Source: an uncultured Oscillospiraceae bacterium (lineage in GTDB: Bacteria; Bacillota; Clostridia; Oscillospirales; Acutalibacteraceae). From it: a stretch of 12,137 nucleotides of DNA. The notes under the pieces are model-generated. The model had not been told where the DNA came from and ran no database searches. It worked only from the letters and a program-made list of their open reading frames with translations. How positions within the stretch are numbered: position 1 is the first letter of the stretch; each line of letters starts with the position of its first letter. A program made the position numbers and the translations under genes. This document shows, piece by piece, positions 6,444 through 12,137 of this stretch. The stretch spans positions 1 through 12,137 of the forward strand of contig USAR01000021.1 of the NCBI GenBank assembly GCA_900552605.1, given 5' to 3'.

Positions 6444-8258
6444 TTAAACCTTGCTAACGGCTTTGAATTTGCAGTTGCTCATACATACGCCGCATTTTAC
6501 GCACTTTTCAGAGTCAATTGTGAACGAAGGCAGCTTGTGACCCTCGGCAATATAGTTAGTCTTTTCAATTGCGCTTGCGGGGCAGTTTCTTGCACACATA
6601 CCGCAGCCGATACACTTGTCTTTATCAATATTGAAAGAAAGCAAATCTTTGCAAACACCTGCGGGACAGCGTTTTTCGGTTACGTGAGCAACATATTCCT
6701 CACGGAAGAATTTAAGAGTTGCAAGCACAGGGTTAGGCGCTGTCTGACCTAGTCCGCAAAGCGAGTTTTGCTTGATGTAGTGGCAAAGCTCCTCGATCTT
6801 ATCAAGATCCTCAAGCGTTCCCTTGCCCTTTGTGATTTTATCGAGCATTTCAAGCAAACGCTTTGTACCTACACGGCAGGGTGTGCACTTACCGCAGGAT
6901 TCATCAACGGTGAATTCCAAGAAGAATTTAGCCATATCAACCATACAGGTATCTTCATCCATAACGATAAGTCCGCCTGAACCCATCATACAGCCGATTG
7001 CAGTAAGGTTATCATAATCGATCTCTGTGTCAATAAGACTTGCCGGAATACATCCGCCGGAAGGACCGCCGGTTTGTGCAGCCTTAAACTTCTTGCCGTT
7101 AGGAATACCTCCGCCGATCTCCTCTATAACCTCGCGAAGTGTTGTTCCCATCGGGATTTCAACAAGCCCGGTGTGCTTTATCTTGCCACCCAAAGCAAAT
7201 ACCTTTGTTCCCTTCGAGCGTTCTGTACCCATTGAAGCGAACCAATCGGCGCCGCGAAGAATGATCTGCGGAATGTTTGCAAAGGTTTCAACGTTATTTT
7301 CAACTGTCGGGCTGTTGTAAAGACCTTTAACCGCCGGATATGGAGGACGCGGACGCGGCTCGCCGCGGTTACCTTCGATCGATGTCATAAGTGCGGTTTC
7401 CTCACCGCAAACAAACGCACCGGCGCCGAGACGAATGTGAAGGTCGAAATCGAAGCCTGAATTGAATATGTTTTTGCCGAGCAGACCGTACTCGCGAGCC
7501 TGGTCGATTGCAATCTGCAAACGCGCAACAGCGATCGGGTACTCTGCACGAACATAAACGTAACCCTGTGTTGCGCCGATGGCGTAACCCGCAATTGCCA
7601 TTGCCTCGATAATTGAGTGAGGGTCACCCTCCAAAACAGAGCGGTCCATAAACGCACCGGGGTCGCCCTCGTCGGCATTACATACAACATATTTCTGCGG
7701 AGCCTTGTTGGGAGCGCAAAGAGCCCACTTTCTGCCGGTGGGGAATCCGCCGCCGCCTCTGCCGCGCAGCCCTGAATCGGTAACGCATTTGATAACGTCC
7801 TCAGGAGTCATCTCCGTTAAAACCTTGCCGAGTGCGGCGTAGCCGTCCATTGCAATGTATTCGTCGATGCTCTCGGGGTTGATAACGCCGCAGTTTCTTA
7901 AAACAACACGGTTCTGAGTTTTATAGAACACGGTGTCGTTTAGAGAAACATTACCCTCAACCTCTTCTTCACCTGTGTCGTTATACACAAGTCTTTCAAC
8001 AATGCGGCCCTTAAGAAGGTGCTCGGAAACGATTTCAGGCACATCCTCGGGGGTAACACGGCTGTAAAAAGTTCCGTCAGGATGAACAATAACAACAGGA
8101 CCCAAGGCACAAAGACCGAAGCAGCCTGTCTGAACGACCTTTACTTCTTCCGCAAGACCGTTTTTGCCGATTTCTTCGGCAAAGGTGTTTTGAATTGATT
8201 TACTGCCGGACGAAGTACAACCCGTTCCGCCGCAAATCAGCACGTGAGTTCGAATCAT
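6444..8258 (-). CDS. hydB: NADH-binding flavin subunit HydB (HndC/NuoF-like)
   Basis: This diaphorase subunit would pass electrons between NADH, FMN and the iron-sulfur chain of HydA. The 604 residues contain an N-terminal thioredoxin-like [2Fe-2S] domain (C9, C14, C46, C50) and then the NuoF core. The core has the glycine-rich GLRGRGGGGFPTGRKW (163-178), CNADEGDPGAF (193-203) and GAGAFVCGEETALM (278-291). The [4Fe-4S] site is ESCGKCTPC (C455, C458, C461) with C501. A CPAGVC pair (C531, C536) precedes a two-cluster ferredoxin tail (C549/552/555/559 and C586/589/592/596). This N- and C-terminally extended form is typical of HydABC/HndABCD rather than complex I. GGAGGT lies 8 bases before the ATG. 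It is 17 bases after hndB and 20 bases before hydA, so the three form one enzyme unit. Confidence 0.95.
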   Translation of the reverse strand: MIRTHVLICGGTGCTSSGSKSIQNTFAEEIGKNGLAEEVKVVQTGCFGLCALGPVVIVHPDGTFYSRVTPEDVPEIVSEHLLKGRIVERLVYNDTGEEEVEGNVSLNDTVFYKTQNRVVLRNCGVINPESIDEYIAMDGYAALGKVLTEMTPEDVIKCVTDSGLRGRGGGGFPTGRKWALCAPNKAPQKYVVCNADEGDPGAFMDRSVLEGDPHSIIEAMAIAGYAIGATQGYVYVRAEYPIAVARLQIAIDQAREYGLLGKNIFNSGFDFDLHIRLGAGAFVCGEETALMTSIEGNRGEPRPRPPYPAVKGLYNSPTVENNVETFANIPQIILRGADWFASMGTERSKGTKVFALGGKIKHTGLVEIPMGTTLREVIEEIGGGIPNGKKFKAAQTGGPSGGCIPASLIDTEIDYDNLTAIGCMMGSGGLIVMDEDTCMVDMAKFFLEFTVDESCGKCTPCRVGTKRLLEMLDKITKGKGTLEDLDKIEELCHYIKQNSLCGLGQTAPNPVLATLKFFREEYVAHVTEKRCPAGVCKDLLSFNIDKDKCIGCGMCARNCPASAIEKTNYIAEGHKLPSFTIDSEKCVKCGVCMSNCKFKAVSKV

Positions 8259-8275
8259 ATAACGATACCTCCAAA

Positions 8276-8647
8276 TTATGCCTTGTTGGCAGCGATTGTA
8301 TACTCTGTTACAACCTTGCCGCCTTTAAGATGCTCTTCAACAACGCGGTTTACCTTTTCCGCAGTCATTTTAACGTATGTAACCTTTTCCTTGCCTGCTT
8401 CGTAAACCTCAACAACCGGCTCGAACTGACAAATGCCGATGCAGCCTGTCTGGGTAACGATAACATTTGATGCAAGCCCCTGCTTGTTAACCTCGTCTAC
8501 AAATGCGTTAAGAACAGGACGTGCGCCTGCAGCAATACCGCAGGTTGCCATTCCTACAACCACTCTTTTTTCCGAGGAGTCCTCGCGCAGGGCGACCTTG
8601 TCTTTCATTTTTTCTTTAATCGCCTGCAATTCTGCCAATGATTTCAT
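8276..8647 (-). CDS. hndB: HndB-like thioredoxin-fold [2Fe-2S] subunit
   Basis: This 123-residue protein resembles HndB of NADP-reducing hydrogenases: MKSLAELQAIKEKMK, GMATCGIAAGARPVL and VTQTGCIGICQFEP, ending in EEHLKGGKVVTEYTI. The fold expected is a thioredoxin-like [2Fe-2S] ferredoxin related to the C-terminal domain of NuoE. Only three cysteines are present (C36, C69, C73). The first cysteine of the usual four-Cys set, which HydB has as C9, aligns with a glycine here, so cluster binding is uncertain. The ribosome binding region is purine-rich (GGAGAAAGGAAAG). It follows the ATPase gene by 25 bases and precedes hydB by 17. It is too short to be a full NuoE-type subunit, because the helical N-terminal domain is missing. 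Confidence 0.88.
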   Translation of the reverse strand: MKSLAELQAIKEKMKDKVALREDSSEKRVVVGMATCGIAAGARPVLNAFVDEVNKQGLASNVIVTQTGCIGICQFEPVVEVYEAGKEKVTYVKMTAEKVNRVVEEHLKGGKVVTEYTIAANKA

Positions 8648-8672
8648 AATCTATCTTTCCTTTCTCCTGATT

Positions 8673-9236
8673 TTAATTTAAAGTGTAAAGGTTAGAATAT
8701 TGCTCGTTTAAATAATCCTTCACAAAGCAAAGCACTTCATAGCAATTAAGCGGAACATCGTTTCCAAGCTGCTCGCGCATTTCGCGTGTATCAAGCCTTA
8801 CCTCTTTTTGAAAATACTTATGCACAAACAAAAAGTCGGTTTCCGGATGACCGTTTATAAGCGTTTCCACGGTTGACACTATATCGCCAAGCGGTGTGAA
8901 GTCTATATGATTTTTATTGTAAACAGCCGTTACTGTTGTGCCGTGTTCGGCAGGAGATTCATCTGCTGTTTTTGAAGTTATGCTAAAGCTGCCGCCCGTC
9001 ATTTCAGCAGAAAGCTTTAAAAACGGAACGCCGAGTCCTACCTTTCTTGTTGTGCGGGTTGTGTAAAAAGGATCTGCAACCGATTTAAGCACTTCCCTGC
9101 TCATTCCGCAGCCGTTATCCGCAATTTTAAGCGTCAGCTTGTCGGCTGTTTCATCAATCAGTATTTCAGTAAGGCTTGACCCTGCTTTAACGGAGTTTTC
9201 TGTAATATCAAGAATATTAAGCGATAGCTCTTTCAC
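8673..9236 (-). CDS. ATP-binding protein with histidine-kinase-type ATPase domain
   Basis: The 187-residue protein carries a GHKL ATPase domain without a phospho-acceptor histidine domain, sensor or membrane segment. The N box is ILDITENSVKAG with N14. The G1 box is DNGCGM (40-45). DPFYTTRTTRKVGLGVPF (55-72) covers the F/G2 region, and GTTVTA (99-104) closes the domain. About 80 residues of unrecognised sequence follow and are part of the gene, not a frame artefact. The start codon is GTG, overlapping the PHP stop codon by 4 bases, with AAGGAG seven bases before the GTG. It is cytosolic by sequence. It could act as a protein kinase, as a partner switch, or as an ATP-gated partner for the PHP protein or the sensory hydrogenase; the sequence does not decide. 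Confidence 0.85.
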   Translation of the reverse strand: MKELSLNILDITENSVKAGSSLTEILIDETADKLTLKIADNGCGMSREVLKSVADPFYTTRTTRKVGLGVPFLKLSAEMTGGSFSITSKTADESPAEHGTTVTAVYNKNHIDFTPLGDIVSTVETLINGHPETDFLFVHKYFQKEVRLDTREMREQLGNDVPLNCYEVLCFVKDYLNEQYSNLYTLN

Positions 9237-9976
9237 TGATTCTCTCCTTGCGCTCTGAGAATTTCAAAAAGCTTTTTTCTTACAAGCACGCTGCTGTACG
9301 GCTCGTCATCAATATCAAAATAACCTGCTCTTTCACTAACATCCCAAAGATAGTGAGCGTCTGAACACACAAGCTTCGTTATACCATCAAGGTCATACAT
9401 TTTACTGTATTTCTCAATGCTTTCGGCACTGTGAAATTCTGCGCATCGAAATCCGCAATCCTTCGGAAACGTTCCAAGCACCGCCACAATTCCGTTTGCC
9501 TCGCGGTCGATATGCGCAGGATAGCAAACAGCGCCGAAACGCTTTCCTAAAGCCGCACATTCTTCAACGGTGATTGTTGTTGCATTTGAAAGCAGGTGTT
9601 CGTCCTTACCTATAACCTCATCGTTTTCATCGGTGATAAGCTGTTCACCGTAAATATCCACGCGGTTTTTAATAAGGATTCTTCTGCTTTGCAAAAACAG
9701 GTCAAATTCCGTTGCCGCCTCAAGCTCTTCAAAAAGAAAAACTATATGAATATCCTCAGCGGTGGTAAGCTCTGTTCCCGCAATCGGCACAATGCCCTGC
9801 CGCTTTGCCGCGGCAAAAAACGCGGGACAGTTTTTTGTGGTGTTGTGGTCGGTAAGCGCCATTACGTTAAGCCCGTTTAAAGCGCCCATTCCGGCAAGAT
9901 TATTCGGTGTATTGTCGTTATCGGCGCACGGCGACAAGCAAGAGTGCATATGTAGGTCGTAATAATATCTGTTCAT
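9233..9976 (-). CDS. PHP-domain phosphoesterase
   Basis: This 247-residue protein is a stand-alone PHP (polymerase and histidinol phosphatase) domain, a metal-dependent phosphoesterase fold. Metal-site motifs are all present: DLHMHSCLSPCADND with H9 and H11, LTDHN with D43 and H44, GTEL with E69, H77, PAHID with H155, and CSDAH with D206 and H208. It should therefore be catalytically competent; the substrate (nucleotide, sugar phosphate or phosphoprotein) is unknown. The start overlaps the preceding DRTGG stop codon by 4 bases and has no clear Shine-Dalgarno sequence (upstream bases are AAACAAGAATTT), so translation is probably coupled. It also overlaps the next gene by 4 bases. Its place between a DRTGG protein and an ATPase suggests a phosphatase role in one signalling circuit. 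Confidence 0.9.
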   Translation of the reverse strand: MNRYYYDLHMHSCLSPCADNDNTPNNLAGMGALNGLNVMALTDHNTTKNCPAFFAAAKRQGIVPIAGTELTTAEDIHIVFLFEELEAATEFDLFLQSRRILIKNRVDIYGEQLITDENDEVIGKDEHLLSNATTITVEECAALGKRFGAVCYPAHIDREANGIVAVLGTFPKDCGFRCAEFHSAESIEKYSKMYDLDGITKLVCSDAHYLWDVSERAGYFDIDDEPYSSVLVRKKLFEILRAQGENQ

Positions 9977-10299
9977 AAATTCTTGTTTAAAAACAGTGCC
10001 GCTTCATATGCGCTGAGACTTGTTGACAACACATTTATGCCCTTTTCGTTTGCCGCTTTTGCAACGTCGCTTTCAAGCTTTACATCCTCTGCAAGCAATA
10101 TGCAAGAAACGTCTGCAAGACTTGCCACGGCAACAGTATTAATGTTTGACATAATGGTTATCCAAATATTATCCTGCCGTGCTCTGCCCATTACCCAGCT
10201 TAAAAGGTCGCCTATATAAACACCGTTTATTTCGCGCTCGCCGTCAGGCAGAGATATTACGTTTATTCCGTCCGTTCGGCATAGCTCATTAACTGTCAT
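9973..10299 (-). CDS. DRTGG-domain protein
   Basis: This 108-residue protein fits the small stand-alone DRTGG family, a ligand-binding fold also found in phosphotransacetylase-linked and CBS-linked proteins. The visible signature is VYIGDLLSWVMGRA (27-40), followed by WITIMSNINTVAVASL and a C-terminal NVLSTSLSAYEAALFL. The literal DRTGG string is absent, as is common in this subgroup. No membrane segment or cysteine cluster is seen. AAGGGGGAG lies five bases before the ATG, which overlaps the sensory hydrogenase stop codon by 4 bases (ATGA). The C-terminus resembles the partial gene at the right edge, so the operon carries two paralogues around the sensory hydrogenase and RsbW-like pair. Its ligand is unknown. 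Confidence 0.82.
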   Translation of the reverse strand: MTVNELCRTDGINVISLPDGEREINGVYIGDLLSWVMGRARQDNIWITIMSNINTVAVASLADVSCILLAEDVKLESDVAKAANEKGINVLSTSLSAYEAALFLNKNL

Positions 10300-11582
10300 T
10301 TCGGCTCCCCCTTAGCTTTAAGATAACTCTCAATTGCCTGCCGCATTGTTAAAATACAGTCTTCCTTATCAGCACGTCCCTTAACAACGTCCTCTGCAAA
10401 AGCACGGCAGTTCGGCGCACCGCAGGAGCCGCAATCGATTCCCGGCAGCTCGTCTTTAAGCCGCTGTATATCCGCAAGCATTCTCATTGATTCCGCCATA
10501 TTTTCACTGAGTCTTGAAATAGGCTGATAAAGCGGAAGCTCGTTGAAAAAATATCCCTCGGGGATATATTCCGATTCTTCCTTCGAAAGCGAATGCTGAG
10601 AAACGGGCAAGTATCTTCTCAGCGTCTGCAGACGTGCTTTTGCGATAAATGGGTTTTGCACCGCCGCAACGCCGCCGACGCAGCCGCCCGTGCAGGCGTT
10701 AAGCTCGATAAACTCAAGCTTCGGAATGTTGCCGTTTTCAATTTGGTCGAGCACACGAATAACGTTGTCGATACCGTCTGCCGCAAGATAGTTTTCATTG
10801 AAGATTGCCGTTGCCTCGCCGCCTGTTGACGCCCAGCCTATTCCGATCATTCCGGAATCTGACATTGCCACAGGCACATCGGTAGGCTTCATCTCGTTAA
10901 TAAGCTTAAAATAAACATCGGAAATCGAAACAACCGCGTTCACCTGACTTTTGTAATCGCCGAAACCGTTTTTAACATAGCTTGCCTTTGAAGGACACGG
11001 CGATATAAAACAAACGCCTATATCATCATCCGAAAGCTCGGGATGCTGCTTTTTGGCACGCACTCTCGCAAGCTGCGCCGCAATTTCCATCGGCGGCAGC
11101 ATTTGCACAATGTTATCATTCAGAAACGGAAATCTCAGTGCAATAAGCCTTACCACAACAGGGCAGGCGGAGCTTATAACCGGTTTTTTTATACCCTCGG
11201 TTTTAAGGTAAAGCCTTGTGTATGCCGAGACCAGCTCTGCCGCTGCCGAAACCTCATAAACATCGTCAAACCCAATCTTCAAAAGACCGTTAAGAACATA
11301 GTCAACGTCTTCCAAATTATCAAACTGACCGTAAAGCGTTGGGGCAGGCAGTGCGATTTTCCACTTAAAGCTCTTCATATCATCAAGCTTATTGAAAACC
11401 GCTTTTTTTGCCTTACTTGGGCAAATGCGAATACACTCTCCGCAATCAATGCACCTTGCAGGATCTATAACCGCACGGTTTGAACGTATGCGAATTGCCT
11501 CTGTCGGGCAATGTCGCAAGCAGGTGGTACAGCCGTTGCATTTTGAAACGTCCAAAAAAACTGAGTGTTCATATGTATTCAT
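10296..11582 (-). CDS. Group D-like sensory [FeFe] hydrogenase (HydS-like)
   Basis: The 428-residue protein begins with a two-cluster ferredoxin domain (C15/18/21/25 and C44/47/50/54), followed by an H-cluster domain. The motifs are L1 SSACPVV with A139-C140, L2 SPCPSKA with C196, and L3 ELNACTGGC with C297 and C301. All four H-cluster cysteine ligands are present, but the proton-relay cysteine just before C140 is alanine, and L2 and L3 lack the catalytic-type Met residues. A C-terminal [4Fe-4S] module CGSCGAPNC (C384, C387, C392) with C409 replaces the PAS domain of group C enzymes. These traits fit sensory hydrogenases of group D, thought to sense H2 or redox state rather than turn over fast. 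The ATG is preceded by AAAGGT. It lies 12 bases after the RsbW-like gene and overlaps the DRTGG gene by 4 bases. Confidence 0.9.
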   Translation of the reverse strand: MNTYEHSVFLDVSKCNGCTTCLRHCPTEAIRIRSNRAVIDPARCIDCGECIRICPSKAKKAVFNKLDDMKSFKWKIALPAPTLYGQFDNLEDVDYVLNGLLKIGFDDVYEVSAAAELVSAYTRLYLKTEGIKKPVISSACPVVVRLIALRFPFLNDNIVQMLPPMEIAAQLARVRAKKQHPELSDDDIGVCFISPCPSKASYVKNGFGDYKSQVNAVVSISDVYFKLINEMKPTDVPVAMSDSGMIGIGWASTGGEATAIFNENYLAADGIDNVIRVLDQIENGNIPKLEFIELNACTGGCVGGVAAVQNPFIAKARLQTLRRYLPVSQHSLSKEESEYIPEGYFFNELPLYQPISRLSENMAESMRMLADIQRLKDELPGIDCGSCGAPNCRAFAEDVVKGRADKEDCILTMRQAIESYLKAKGEPK

Positions 11583-11594
11583 ATAAATACCTTT

Positions 11595-12029
11595 TTAATC
11601 GGTATGCCCGATATTTACCCTCATTGTTATGGTTGTGCCCTCTCCTATGACAGACTGAATATCCATACTGTCGGTATAGCGCTTCATATTAGGAAGCCCC
11701 ATTCCGGCGCCGAATCCAAGCGAGCGTATGCTGTCGGGTGCTGTTGAAAAGCCCTCCTGCATTGCCTGCTCTATGTTCTTAATGCCGGGTCCGTGATCGC
11801 AAAGAACTATCTCTATTGCATCCTCCAAAACGGTGATATCCGCTTTGCCGCCGCCTGCATGGATAACCATATTTATCTCGCCTTCATACATGGCAATTGA
11901 AACTCGCCTGATGGTTTCGGGGTCCAAGCCAAGCTGCCTAAGGCTTTTTTTAACCTGCACGGAAGCGCGTCCCGCAGAGGTAAAATCTTCCCCGTCAACA
12001 TCGAAATGGAAGCGAAGCCCCTCGCTCAT
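11595..12029 (-). CDS. RsbW/SpoIIAB-like ATP-binding protein (anti-sigma-factor-type kinase)
   Basis: The 144-residue protein is a small GHKL ATPase of the anti-sigma/serine-kinase type. The N box is EGEINMVIHAG, the G1 box is CDHGPGI, the G2 region is GFGAGMGLPNMKRY, and GEGTTITMRV closes the domain. The ATG at 12029 is chosen over an in-frame ATG at 12077. AAGGTG lies six bases upstream of it, its ATGA overlaps the stop codon of the preceding gene, and the upstream extension would be the preceding gene read in another frame. Family members phosphorylate an anti-sigma-factor antagonist or sequester a sigma factor, but no such partner gene is visible here. Twelve bases separate it from the sensory hydrogenase, which is the most likely partner. 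Confidence 0.88.
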   Translation of the reverse strand: MSEGLRFHFDVDGEDFTSAGRASVQVKKSLRQLGLDPETIRRVSIAMYEGEINMVIHAGGGKADITVLEDAIEIVLCDHGPGIKNIEQAMQEGFSTAPDSIRSLGFGAGMGLPNMKRYTDSMDIQSVIGEGTTITMRVNIGHTD

Positions 12030-12137
12030 TTCTTCACCTTGTTTCCGACAAGACCGTTGCAGTAAAGAATGCCGCACGCGTCATACATACGCTTATCGGT
12101 TGTCATTAAAACGATGCCGCTTTCCTTTGCCAGCTCA
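12026..12137 (-). CDS. DRTGG-domain protein, C-terminal part only
   Basis: An open frame enters from the right edge and encodes ELAKESGIVLMTTDKRMYDA then CGILYCNGLVGNKVKK before a TGA. The start lies outside the window. The pattern GI-VL-TT-x4-YDACGILY is typical of the C-terminus of small DRTGG proteins and aligns by eye with the end of the 9973-10299 protein (GINVLSTSLSAYEAALFL). Its stop codon overlaps the start of the RsbW-like gene by 4 bases, so it belongs to the same operon. Confidence 0.72.
   Translation of the reverse strand, partial: ELAKESGIVLMTTDKRMYDACGILYCNGLVGNKVKK

Noticed and set aside
10296..10700. PAS domain at the C-terminus of the sensory hydrogenase
   Set aside because: The C-terminal region instead shows a four-cysteine iron-sulfur motif and helices; no PAS-like pattern was seen.
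11043..11483. 146-codon open frame on the plus strand
   Set aside because: It is antisense to the sensory hydrogenase, whose cluster motifs fix the true frame.
12030..12077. Earlier start for the RsbW-like gene at 12077
   Set aside because: The extra 16 residues are the preceding DRTGG gene read in another frame; AAGGTG and the ATGA overlap support 12029.
1..12137. CRISPR array, insertion sequence, tRNA or rRNA genes
   Set aside because: No regularly spaced repeats, transposase frames, cloverleaf sequences or rRNA motifs were recognised on either strand.

Overview
The window looks like the chromosome of a strictly anaerobic, hydrogen-producing fermenter of the class Clostridia, probably near Ruminococcaceae/Oscillospiraceae. 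The signs are strong AGGAG-type ribosome binding sites, a Rex-type redox regulator, an HndBCD-type NADH-linked [FeFe] hydrogenase, and the DRTGG / PHP / ATPase / sensory-hydrogenase gene block that I associate with that group. The taxonomic call is an inference from gene content. No rRNA, tRNA, transposase, phage gene or CRISPR array was seen.

Left block (1-2750, minus strand): mtaB, an unrecognised 224-residue protein and rpe form one operon. It is read from a promoter in the 2709-2935 intergenic region and ends at a hairpin terminator at 12-60. Middle block (2815-4640, plus strand): rex and a Cof-type HAD phosphatase are read divergently from mtaB. Both start with TTG behind a strong Shine-Dalgarno sequence. 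They are followed by about 160 bases of GC-rich, hairpin-forming DNA with no gene, and then by terminators that also face the convergent hydrogenase operon.

Right block (4681-12137, minus strand): nine tightly packed genes, the first entering from outside the window. In transcription order they are a DRTGG protein (partial), an RsbW-like ATPase, a group-D-like sensory [FeFe] hydrogenase, a second DRTGG protein, a PHP phosphoesterase, a histidine-kinase-fold ATPase, HndB, HydB/HndC and HydA/HndD. Most junctions among the sensory genes are 4-base stop/start overlaps, while the enzyme genes are spaced by 17-25 bases. The reading offered here is an NADH/ferredoxin-linked hydrogenase co-transcribed with a putative H2- or redox-sensing signalling module. 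Rex (the NADH/NAD+ sensor) sits just beyond the terminator.

Points to examine: no NuoE-type subunit (HndA/HydC) lies next to hndB; the HydA L1 motif reads TSCSPGW rather than TSCCPGW; the sensory hydrogenase has Ala where catalytic enzymes have the proton-relay Cys; HndB has only three cysteines; a 13-base exact direct repeat spans the mtaB/rex promoters; and a structured region lies after the HAD gene.
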